From NCBI GenBank assembly GCA_036489565.1, contig DASXFN010000116.1:33648-97647 (forward strand): 64,000 nucleotides of DNA, written 5' to 3'. The position numbers and the translations under genes are program-made. Of this stretch, positions 43,526-51,649 are shown one piece after another. The stretch's first letter is position 1, and every line of letters begins with the position of its first letter. The notes below the pieces were generated by a model. That model did not search any database. It was given only the letters and a program-made list of their open reading frames with translations, and was not told the origin of the DNA. The stretch comes from JAICKN01 sp036489565. Its GTDB lineage: Bacteria; Acidobacteriota; Terriglobia; Terriglobales; Acidobacteriaceae.

Positions 43526-45352
43526 CTATGCGCCTGCCGCACCAGCGGGCGCAGCCTTTTCCATCAGATGTTTATATTTTTCTTCGACAATGCGTCGCCG
43601 CAATTTCATGCTGGCTGTAAGCATTCCGTCCTCGACGCGAAGTTCTTCAGGAATCAGGAATACTTTCCTGAGCTTTTCGAAGTCGGCAAGCTTGGCATTT
43701 ACCTGGTTCACGATACTCTGGTATAGAGTGCGAACCTTAGGGTCCTCGACCAACTCCTGCCGGGACGCAAATGGTACGTTGTTTTCAGAAGCCCATTTTT
43801 CCAGCATCGGAAAACTGGGAGCAATCAGAACTCCGGCGGACTTTCGCTGATCGCCGAAGACGACTGCCTCGGCGACGAGGGAATTGTGCTTTAACGAATT
43901 TTCAATCGGCTGAGGAGCGATGAACTTTCCACCGGATGTTTTGATCAGGTCTTTCTTGCGGTCAGTTACCGAAAGGAATCCGTCCGCGTCCAGATTCCCC
44001 ACGTCTCCGGTCTTGAACCATCCGTCTTCAAACGCTGCCGCAGTTTCTTCCGGCCTCTTCCAATAGCTCTGGAAGATGGAAGGTCCGCGGACCAGAATTT
44101 CTCCGTCTTCCGCGATGCGCACTTCCACATTCCCCAGGGGCTTGCCTACTGTTCCAATTCTGTGGGCGCCGGGCGTATTTACAGCTATTACGGGAGAAGT
44201 CTCCGTGAGGCCATAGCCCTCGTGAATTCGAATGCCCATGGTCGCGTACCAATTGGCCAGGTTGTAACCCAGCGGGGCGCCTCCGGAGATAAAAACCTTT
44301 ACCCGGGCACACAGTGCGGAGCGAAGCTTTGAATAAATCAGCCGGTTGGCAAGTTTCCAACTGACGGAGCCAGGAACTCTGCCCGCAAGAATTTCTTTTT
44401 TATGGGAACTCCCAACGGCTTTGGCCCAGGCGTAAATCCATTTCGCGGGGAAGTTTTTAGTTTTGACTTCAAGTTGCGCGTGTACTTTTTCATACACTCG
44501 CGGGACGGCTACCAAAAATGTCGGCTGCATTTCCCGCAACGCGGCGGGCAATTGATCCACGGATGAAATGTATGCCAAGGTCCCTCCACGGTAGAGCACG
44601 GCAAAGTCCACGTGGCGCGCCGTGATATGTGAAAGTGGAAGGAAAGACAGGCTAATGTCACCGGGGCCAATATCATATTCGCGGAGTGAGAAAGCTATAT
44701 TTGTCGCCAAATTCTCATGCGTGAGCATGACTCCCTTGGGAACGCCCGTGGTGCCAGAGGTGTAAATGATGCTGGCAAGATCGTCGGTAACGATGCGGCT
44801 GGCCGCGCTCTCAAACTCGGGATCAGGGTATGTCCCGCGCTCCATGATTTCGTGCATGGATGCGGCGGGGCCAGTGCCAGATAGATCTTCGTTAGCTTGT
44901 TCTTTTTCTGGCTTATCCATCATTACAATTTGTTCAATACTGGTTTCGCCCGCAATGGCCAGGATTTTTTTAAGCTGTTTTTTTGTGGAAACGAATGCCG
45001 CCCGTGCGCCGGAATCTTGCAGCAGAAACTTGGTCTGGTCCGCGGGCAGCGTTGGGAACATGGGTACCACTACTGCGCCACTCAAAGCGATGGCAAAGTC
45101 GGCGATGGTCCATTCCGGCCGGTTTTCGCTGATGATGGCGATTCGGTCTCCCTTGGAAATCCCCCAATTGCGAAGCGCAGCCGCTACTCCAGCCGTCATG
45201 CTGTAAAACTTGGTTGCCGAGATAGACTTCCACTCTCCCGCTTCCTTGTGCATGAGCGGTCGAGGGCCGTTTCGCTCCATAACGCCAGAAAAGATTTCAG
45301 CGAGGGTGCGAGGAATGGATGGCTGGGCTGGGGACAAGGGATTCGACATCAC
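43526..45352 (-). CDS. long-chain acyl-CoA synthetase
   Basis: 608 residues. AMP-forming acyl/aryl-CoA synthetase with I-I-Y-T-S-G-T-T-G-V-P-K-G-V at 195-208, G-Y-G-L-T-E-T-S, and F-K-T-G-D-V-G (aspartate ligand) plus the K-T-S-G-G-K hinge at the C-terminus. Activates fatty acids. The 5' neighbour thiG on the same strand does not suggest a common pathway. Confidence 0.9.
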   Translation of the reverse strand: MMSNPLSPAQPSIPRTLAEIFSGVMERNGPRPLMHKEAGEWKSISATKFYSMTAGVAAALRNWGISKGDRIAIISENRPEWTIADFAIALSGAVVVPMFPTLPADQTKFLLQDSGARAAFVSTKKQLKKILAIAGETSIEQIVMMDKPEKEQANEDLSGTGPAASMHEIMERGTYPDPEFESAASRIVTDDLASIIYTSGTTGVPKGVMLTHENLATNIAFSLREYDIGPGDISLSFLPLSHITARHVDFAVLYRGGTLAYISSVDQLPAALREMQPTFLVAVPRVYEKVHAQLEVKTKNFPAKWIYAWAKAVGSSHKKEILAGRVPGSVSWKLANRLIYSKLRSALCARVKVFISGGAPLGYNLANWYATMGIRIHEGYGLTETSPVIAVNTPGAHRIGTVGKPLGNVEVRIAEDGEILVRGPSIFQSYWKRPEETAAAFEDGWFKTGDVGNLDADGFLSVTDRKKDLIKTSGGKFIAPQPIENSLKHNSLVAEAVVFGDQRKSAGVLIAPSFPMLEKWASENNVPFASRQELVEDPKVRTLYQSIVNQVNAKLADFEKLRKVFLIPEELRVEDGMLTASMKLRRRIVEEKYKHLMEKAAPAGAAGA

Positions 45353-45527
45353 CGAGAAGAATGTAATTTGACGCTAGGGCAAATGCAACTGGAAGAGTTA
45401 GTTCGACGTTCGCGGGACATACATCGCGCCAAGGCGGTATCTGTATTCTCAATATGCCGCAGGTTTTCGCGCAACTTCCATAGGGGAATTCGGGTTAGCA
45501 TAATCGAGCGCCGGGAGTGCGCCGACT

Positions 45528-45722
45528 ATGAAACGTATCTTGTTCGCTTTCTTACTGATTTTCGCGTTTGCGGTAGCCGGATTTGGGCAAAGCGCTCTTA
45601 CGCCATCCTCTTCCGGGAGCGGTAATGCCGTCCTACAGAATGCCGCGATGAATGAACATCCACATCATCGGCATCATGGTAGGCACCATCGTCACACCCA
45701 TCATCATCATCACGTTCGCTAA
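45528..45722 (+). CDS. short exported His-rich peptide
   Basis: 64 residues. Residues about 1-22 are a signal peptide (M-K-R then a hydrophobic stretch, A-G-F-G-Q). The mature remainder has a Ser/Gly-rich linker followed by a C-terminal block where about 15 of the last 23 residues are His, ending V-R. A GGGAG lies ten bases upstream of ATG. His-rich tails bind Ni, Zn, Cu or Fe. It sits convergently 50 bases beyond the 3' end of the iron cassette; whether it serves that system is speculation. Confidence 0.65.
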   Translation: MKRILFAFLLIFAFAVAGFGQSALTPSSSGSGNAVLQNAAMNEHPHHRHHGRHHRHTHHHHHVR

Positions 45723-45774
45723 AAGCTGTTTGTTTATATAAAGTGTGGCGTCGTTTGCGACGGTTAAGACCGGA

Positions 45775-47019
45775 CTACCGCTTATAGATGGACGTTTGCA
45801 GCGTGGGCGAAGCAAGCTGATTTTCCATTCCACAGCAGGCTCCCGGAGGAATGGGAGCGCCGTGCGGGCAAGTGCGCGGATGTCCGAGGAACGTGCAGAT
45901 TTTGTCAGTCGCTTCGTGCGACAGAATATGCTCAAACTTGCAGGCCTGCTGCTCAATTTCCGTCTCGCTGTCCATCGCCAGGCTATCGGTAAATAAACGT
46001 TCCGCCAGCCGGTGACGGCGGATAATATCGGCGGCTTTTTGACGTCCGCGTGCGGTAAGCTCCACGATCATGCTGCCGTCGCCGGTGGACATCGCCATCG
46101 GCTTCAAAGCGTCGTGGCAAGGATTTACGAACGGCTTGTGATTATGTGCTTCGGGCGGATGCGGCCGCGCCGTGACCAATCCCATCTCAATCAGTTTTTC
46201 TACGGCAATGCTGACCGGCAAGGCCCCATGAACTTCCATGCGCCCAACTTCGGCGATCTCGGCGTGTTCCTCTAACACCCAAAGCTCTTCCAGTACCTCG
46301 TCGAATTGTTCTTCGTCGGCCATGGAGAAAATTTCCTGAGCAATCTTGCCGTGGTGCAGTTCGAGGCGGCGGTCGGCCAGCCGCGCGACCACAGGGTCAT
46401 GCGTGACCATGATGATGGTGCGCCCTTGCTCGTGCAGTTCGCGCAACAAGCGCAGCACGATTTCTTCATTGACGGCGTCAAGATTCCCGGTTGGCTCATC
46501 CGCCAGGACAATTTTAGGATCATTGATCAGCGCCCGGGCAATGCACACCCGCTGTTGCTCACCGCCGGAAAGCTGAGCGGGCGTGTGATTGGCGCGATCA
46601 CGCAGGCCAATCCGGTTGAGGGCTTCAAGCGCCTCCTGCTCATCGGTCATGCTGTGAAAATATTGCGCCAGCATCACATTTTCCACAGCGCTGAGATAGG
46701 GAATCAAATGAAACTGCTGGAAGACAAAGCCAATTTTCTCGGCGCGGGTCCGGGTCAAATCGCCAGAGGAAAGATTGGCGATGTTCTGACCATCAAGCCA
46801 GATTTCACCGGATGTCGGGCTGTCCAGGCATCCAATTAAATTTACAAGCGTGGATTTTCCAGAGCCCGACGGGCCCATGATGGATATCCATTCGCCGGGA
46901 GCGACGGCAAGAGAGAAATCATTGAGAGCATGAATCTTTCCGCCGCCAGCCTCTGCTTGCGCAGGGTAGGATCGGCTTACATGTTTCAGCTCGATGATGG
47001 CATTCTCCGCCACGCTCAT
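45775..47019 (-). CDS. ABC transporter ATPase fused to DtxR-type metal-responsive repressor
   Basis: 414 residues. The first about 230 form a MacB/LolD-type ATPase: Walker A G-P-S-G-S-G-K-S-T at 49-57, signature L-S-G-G-E-Q at 150-155, Walker B L-A-D-E-P at 172-176, H207. Residues about 235-325 are a winged helix and 325-395 a DtxR dimerisation/metal domain: H-R-L-A-E-R-L with H336 and E340, C360 in Q-A-C, and E363/H364, matching DtxR ligands H79, E83, C102, E105 and H106; the H98 position is Glu356. Residues 287-302 add an His/Cys-rich insert. The cysteine argues for iron rather than Mn sensing. ATGA overlap with the permease. Confidence 0.9.
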   Translation of the reverse strand: MSVAENAIIELKHVSRSYPAQAEAGGGKIHALNDFSLAVAPGEWISIMGPSGSGKSTLVNLIGCLDSPTSGEIWLDGQNIANLSSGDLTRTRAEKIGFVFQQFHLIPYLSAVENVMLAQYFHSMTDEQEALEALNRIGLRDRANHTPAQLSGGEQQRVCIARALINDPKIVLADEPTGNLDAVNEEIVLRLLRELHEQGRTIIMVTHDPVVARLADRRLELHHGKIAQEIFSMADEEQFDEVLEELWVLEEHAEIAEVGRMEVHGALPVSIAVEKLIEMGLVTARPHPPEAHNHKPFVNPCHDALKPMAMSTGDGSMIVELTARGRQKAADIIRRHRLAERLFTDSLAMDSETEIEQQACKFEHILSHEATDKICTFLGHPRTCPHGAPIPPGACCGMENQLASPTLQTSIYKR

Positions 47020-48131
47020 TCTCCCCTCAGAATGTTAGCAGGTTGCACTTGCTGCAAGAGAAGAATAGGCAATAGGGCCGAAGCCAGCGAAACAATAACG
47101 CTGCCCAGTAAAACGATCGGAAATACGCCAAAGCGGGGAGCGACCGCGGTGTGGAAGTTGGCATGGCCGATCCAAATAGCGGCACCGACGCCAAACCCGA
47201 ATCCCACGACCGCGCCAATGATTCCGAGCAAGGTTGCTTCTCCGGCAAAGAAGCCATTCATTGCAGCCGAGGAAGCTCCCAGGGCTTTCATGATCGCGAA
47301 GTCACGACGGCGGTCATAAACCCAGCCGATCAGTGTTGCGAGCAGACAAAGAGCGGCGGTGGCAATAATCAGAACGGCCGAGTAGAGCATGGTGGAACGG
47401 GTCTTGCCCAGTACGTTCGCTTCGCCCGCCATAATTTGGCGGATGGGAGTTACGTCAGCGGAGGGAAGTCTCTCCGCCAGGTTTTGCATTGCCGCATTGA
47501 TTTCCGCAGGCGAGCCGGGAATCGCAACTTCAATTGTGGACGCTCCAACGTCGGTCCACTTTTCGAAATCGGAAAGCGAAATATAAATGCGACTGTCCTC
47601 GGAGGCGCCGGTCTGCAAAGTTCCCGCCGGGGCCAACTGGATTGTTTTTCCCTGAAAACTTAGCGAGAACGGTTGGCCGGAAACATTCAACGATTGCGCG
47701 GCGCGCATTCCGAGCAGCGCCTGTTGCGGTTTGCTCGGCCATGCCGTGACCGACCACCAGTGATCGAGTTTTTGCACGGCAGAAAAATCTGTTCCTGCGA
47801 CAACGACAGCTTTCCCTGAGGCCGTACGCGCTACAACGTAGGCGAAGGGAACCGCCATGCCGTGGCCAGCGAGAGTGGATTCAACTGTGCTGAGAGCATT
47901 CGGTGGAAGCGATTGCCCGTCTTTCGCCACAATGATGACGTTCGCGCCATAATTCCGAAACTCACTGTGCAGCTTGGCTTGCACATCTACGAATAAATTC
48001 AGCATTGCCGTGGCTGCTGCTGCCGCTACAACGATCGCCAGCAATGCCGACAAAGTGCGGCCTCGTCCGCGGCTGACGGAACGCAGCAACATCCGCATGA
48101 GCATGCGGCGTTTTTTGGGGCGTGAGTTCAT
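47016..48131 (-). CDS. ABC transporter permease, FtsX/MacB type
   Basis: 371 residues. One N-terminal membrane helix (about 27-50), a large extracytoplasmic region (about 55-245), and three C-terminal helices, the MacB/FtsX layout. G-A-N-V-I-I-V-A-K in the first part and A-I-M-K-A-L-G-A in the cytoplasmic loop are typical. Overlaps the ATPase gene by four bases and follows the first permease by 34 bases. Works with the ATPase and the other permease. Confidence 0.88.
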   Translation of the reverse strand: MNSRPKKRRMLMRMLLRSVSRGRGRTLSALLAIVVAAAAATAMLNLFVDVQAKLHSEFRNYGANVIIVAKDGQSLPPNALSTVESTLAGHGMAVPFAYVVARTASGKAVVVAGTDFSAVQKLDHWWSVTAWPSKPQQALLGMRAAQSLNVSGQPFSLSFQGKTIQLAPAGTLQTGASEDSRIYISLSDFEKWTDVGASTIEVAIPGSPAEINAAMQNLAERLPSADVTPIRQIMAGEANVLGKTRSTMLYSAVLIIATAALCLLATLIGWVYDRRRDFAIMKALGASSAAMNGFFAGEATLLGIIGAVVGFGFGVGAAIWIGHANFHTAVAPRFGVFPIVLLGSVIVSLASALLPILLLQQVQPANILRGE

Positions 48132-48165
48132 GAAATTTTAGGTACCTGTCGAAATGAAAGCTTCA

Positions 48166-49422
48166 TCAGGCGTTTCCCCGCAGCGCGAATACGGGATCCA
48201 GCTTAATTGCGCGTCGAATCGCCACCGCGCTTCCTGCGAATGTGACTAATACCGCGATCACCAAAACGATGGGGAACAGCACAGGAGAAATTCCGATCTG
48301 CGAATTGAAGACCAATTTCCCGATGCGCTCAGCTAGTAGCGCCCCTCCGGCAAAGCCGGCAGAACCGCCCAATAATGCCAGTAGTGCCGCCTCCACAAAA
48401 AAGATGGCGGCAACGGAAGTTTTCCCGGCTCCGAGCGCCTTCATTAATCCAATTTCTCCACGACGTTCGAAAATTGCCGTGGCCATTGCGGCTGACACAG
48501 CCAGCGCGGAGGCAAGCAAGGCCGCTAACGTCACCAGAAGCATCAATCCTTCAATGCGAGAGAGAATTGTGCCTTCAGTTTGAGAAATTTGCCGAATCTG
48601 CTCTGCATGAGCATTGGGAATCGCTTGCTGCAACTGATACGCGATGGATTGCGGATACGGCGAGCAGTACCAGCGATCATAAACATCGGGGCTCAATGTT
48701 TTCGGATCACTTCGGGCGAAGGCGTCTTCCGGCTTTGTGACCGCGCTCACATACACGCGCCTGACGACGCCGGGGCGTCCCAGAATGTGTTGTGCCAGCA
48801 GCAAGGGAGCGACAATCTGGTCATCCTCAGTTGAGCCCGTGGAAAGAATTCCGGATATACGGTGCTCGGTTCCGTCAATTTCAATTTGATCGCCGGCGTG
48901 GCTACCAAGTTTGGCGGCAAGCCGCTCGCCCAGCAGTACATCTTCGGAATCATCATTCGGCCATGCTCCATCCACCTTCCACCAAGGGTTCGTGGTGCGC
49001 ACGCCGGTCACGAAGTTTTGTTTGCCAAAGGAAAGCGTTTTAGAAAAGTAAGTCCCCACTAGCGTGACATCGCCCTCTTTTGGCAGAGTAATATTCACCG
49101 GCAGCATGGGCGCGAATCCCACGATATTATTCGCCCAGAACATGCTCTTGATGTTCGGAAGATCAGATTCCTGGAGGTAGGCACCGTCCGTTGGAGGTTT
49201 CAGGTTCACGCCGCCGATTTGCAGGTCCAGAGTATCTTCCTGAGGAGTGACCACGAGGTTCGCGCCATAGGTGCGCAACTCGCGGCTCATTTTATCGCCA
49301 ATGCCTGTGGCTACGGCAATCATCGCCGTGGCCACGCTCACCCCCAGAGCAATGGCAGCGCAGGCGAGAAGCTTGCGCCGCTTCTGCCGCCGGAAAGATT
49401 CGAAAACTAGGCGCACAAACAT
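48166..49422 (-). CDS. ABC transporter permease, FtsX/MacB type
   Basis: 418 residues, same layout as the downstream permease: an N-terminal helix, a long extracytoplasmic domain with R-T-Y-G-A-N-L-V-V-T, and three C-terminal helices with G-E-I-G-L-M-K-A-L-G-A. The pair are paralogous and likely form a heterodimer. Located between the FTR1-DUF2318 gene and the second permease, all minus strand, so one operon. Confidence 0.88.
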   Translation of the reverse strand: MFVRLVFESFRRQKRRKLLACAAIALGVSVATAMIAVATGIGDKMSRELRTYGANLVVTPQEDTLDLQIGGVNLKPPTDGAYLQESDLPNIKSMFWANNIVGFAPMLPVNITLPKEGDVTLVGTYFSKTLSFGKQNFVTGVRTTNPWWKVDGAWPNDDSEDVLLGERLAAKLGSHAGDQIEIDGTEHRISGILSTGSTEDDQIVAPLLLAQHILGRPGVVRRVYVSAVTKPEDAFARSDPKTLSPDVYDRWYCSPYPQSIAYQLQQAIPNAHAEQIRQISQTEGTILSRIEGLMLLVTLAALLASALAVSAAMATAIFERRGEIGLMKALGAGKTSVAAIFFVEAALLALLGGSAGFAGGALLAERIGKLVFNSQIGISPVLFPIVLVIAVLVTFAGSAVAIRRAIKLDPVFALRGNA

Positions 49423-49486
49423 GAGTTAGAACTTCGGTCCGAATTGAAATCAGATCGGTTGAAAAATCTAACGGTCGTAAAGCAGG

Positions 49487-50734
49487 CTATTTCTCGAATA
49501 AGTGAACGCCCGCATCGAGGTCTGCTTCGTGAATCACGATTGCGTCCGCAGTAGCTTCCGATCGCAAGGGAACTGGATTGCAACCGCCCTTCGTTCCGAT
49601 GGACTGGGCGTTAATGGGAGAAGCGCAATTTTTGCAGACTACGCCGTTTGCTCCTTTGTAAAAGCCGGCCGCGCCGCAGATTTCGCAAGCATCGAATACA
49701 GAGGCGATTTTTCCATCCGGTTTCTGGTAAAGCCAAAAGCGAATTTCCTTACCGTTCTCTTTGGCCTGATAACGGTGCAGGTCGCCATCGTAAAGCTGTT
49801 TCAGCGGAATGCTGACCTGTCCGTTCACAAAAGTGATCTCCGTGGCTGGCGATAAGGCGCTCACGCTTTTCGCATAGATAAACTCTGCCGTGACCATGAG
49901 GATAAAAATGAAGGAGCTGGCATAGACCGAAGCCATCCATAAACGCTCACGGCGCGCGCTCCATTGCGCTTTGCGGCGCTCGGCGGGAGATGTTGGCAGT
50001 TGGACGGGCTGACGCCTCTTGAATTCAAACAGAACCATCAAAGCGGCCAAAGCGACAATAGTGATAAAGAAAAACAAATCATTACGAACGATCGGGCCGA
50101 TAAGCGCCATCTCTTCCTTGGACGAAGGGATTACGCCGCTCTCGGAAAGTTCATGCAATCCGCTGACGATCAACTGTGCAGCAACAAAAAACAGGATGAC
50201 GGTAGTGACGCGGAAAAACTTCTGCAGGTTGATGCGCACACTGCCTTTGACGAACATCACTCCGAACAGAATAGCAACTCCTACTCCCAGCAACGTCCCT
50301 AAAAAACTAAGCAATTCCGTGGTGTTGAGGGAGACGCCGGCGAGGATAAGCACTGTTTCGACGCCCTCGCGCAGGACCATCAAAAACACAAAGGAAAATA
50401 TGCCGATCCACGACCCTTGACTCGAAACCGTGCCCAGTTTTCGCTCAATTTCCCCCTTCAGCTTGCGGCCGGTTTTCATCATGAAAATGATCATGGTGAC
50501 GACAAAAACCGCAGCGGCCAGCATGACCCAGCCCTCAAAGCTGTCCTCATTCAGCTCGATACGCGAAAGCACAATTGCCAGGCCGATGCTACCGACAAAA
50601 GCTGCGGCTAGTCCCGCATAGACGGGTTTGCGCAAGTCAGGACGGCCAATCTTGGCAAGATAGGCGAGGACAATGCCGACGATAAGGGCGGCTTCCACCC
50701 CTTCACGCAGGGTGACAATAAAGGCTTGTAGCAT
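49487..50734 (-). CDS. FTR1-family iron permease fused to DUF2318 domain
   Basis: 415 residues. Seven or so hydrophobic helices with two R-E-G-V-E motifs (10-14 and 122-126), the iron-binding signature of FTR1/EfeU permeases. After a charged linker (about 240-262) and one more membrane helix (about 265-290), residues 295-413 are a DUF2318 domain with cysteines C350-x2-C353, C367-x2-C370 and C385 in G-G-C-N-P-V-P-L. In Campylobacter the two parts are separate proteins of the P19 ferrous-iron locus. First gene of the four-gene cassette. Confidence 0.9.
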   Translation of the reverse strand: MLQAFIVTLREGVEAALIVGIVLAYLAKIGRPDLRKPVYAGLAAAFVGSIGLAIVLSRIELNEDSFEGWVMLAAAVFVVTMIIFMMKTGRKLKGEIERKLGTVSSQGSWIGIFSFVFLMVLREGVETVLILAGVSLNTTELLSFLGTLLGVGVAILFGVMFVKGSVRINLQKFFRVTTVILFFVAAQLIVSGLHELSESGVIPSSKEEMALIGPIVRNDLFFFITIVALAALMVLFEFKRRQPVQLPTSPAERRKAQWSARRERLWMASVYASSFIFILMVTAEFIYAKSVSALSPATEITFVNGQVSIPLKQLYDGDLHRYQAKENGKEIRFWLYQKPDGKIASVFDACEICGAAGFYKGANGVVCKNCASPINAQSIGTKGGCNPVPLRSEATADAIVIHEADLDAGVHLFEK

Positions 50735-50766
50735 CGAAAAGCGGGGCTCCGGAGGGAAGTTTGATT

Positions 50767-50789
50767 TTGAAAATGAATTTCAATTTCAA
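50767..50789. promoter_or_regulatory. near-perfect inverted repeat upstream of the iron cassette (candidate repressor operator)
   Basis: TTGAAAATGAA and TTCAATTTCAA, one-base spacer, arms complementary at 10 of 11 positions, ending 33 bases before the FTR1-DUF2318 start. It overlaps the region where the promoter should lie. It also resembles a Fur box (about 14 of 19 positions against GATAATGATAATCATTATC). The cassette encodes a DtxR-type domain, so either Fur or that protein could bind; direct proof is lacking. Confidence 0.55.
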
Positions 50790-50876
50790 CTAACAATAGG
50801 ATATTCGCCGGACGGCGATATCGTCAACGCGCTCTATGGCAGGCGCTCCAGCGTAATGCGGGGCCGGAGGAGACGG

Positions 50877-51563
50877 CTAGAGTTGCAGCAGGAATTTCTT
50901 GGCTTGGGCAGCCGCTGGGAAGAGTTTTTCTTCAGCCTGGAATTCGGCGGAGTGCACGCAGCGCCGACTGCCGCGCAATTTTACGGGATGCTTTAGATGA
51001 AGCATCTCATGATAAACAATGTATTCGAGCACTGGTTGCGGCACGCGGGGATGATCGAAAGCACGGCTGATGACAATCGCGTTATGCGCCGGATCGTAAT
51101 GCCCCAAGCGGTTACGGGCATGGCTCTGACTCCAGCTCATTTGGGGGCGAGCAAGCAGACCGTGGAAAAATCGGATATTTAAATCGTCGAAGATCGCTTC
51201 GAGATTGTAAGTGCGGCCTTGCGGCGTTTGCATACGCTTTCGGCCCCTGATCTGCCGGATCAGGTGGGCCTTTTCAATCACATGTCGCGACGCGGTGTAA
51301 CGGCGATATCGTAGGGAAAACTCTCGCCCGATGGGCTTGCGGTACATTTTTGCCAGCAGGATGTGGGCGAGGGCCTCAACTACTTCTTCCGGCGCGCCCT
51401 GCAAGAGATCAGAGACTCTAACGTACAGCCGCCCTTCGCGCATGCGGATGGTGTTGTTGAGGCTGGCGAAAGCGTAGAACTGAACCTTCAACTCCGGAAC
51501 TGGAGCGCCGGGACGAAGGCCTTGATACGCCTGGTGAAAGATGGGCAGCAGTTGCTCGCTCAC
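50877..51563 (-). CDS. SprT-like/M48-type zinc metallopeptidase-like protein
   Basis: 228 residues. C-terminal Y-H-E-M-L-H at 184-189 followed by a third likely ligand in C-V-H-S-A-E-F (H204); the N-terminal half is of mixed alpha/beta type. The pattern is SprT-like (COG1451/wss1-type), a putative metalloprotease. Function unknown. It is upstream of the iron cassette on the same strand but 88 bases before the candidate operator, probably independent. Confidence 0.72.
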   Translation of the reverse strand: MSEQLLPIFHQAYQGLRPGAPVPELKVQFYAFASLNNTIRMREGRLYVRVSDLLQGAPEEVVEALAHILLAKMYRKPIGREFSLRYRRYTASRHVIEKAHLIRQIRGRKRMQTPQGRTYNLEAIFDDLNIRFFHGLLARPQMSWSQSHARNRLGHYDPAHNAIVISRAFDHPRVPQPVLEYIVYHEMLHLKHPVKLRGSRRCVHSAEFQAEEKLFPAAAQAKKFLLQL

Positions 51564-51649
51564 GCTATGGTCAGATTAGCATGTCTTGTTTTTCAGGCAA
51601 TGTCAGCCTGGGTGCGCGGAAGAACGCGCAGGTCTTCTACAATACGAGG

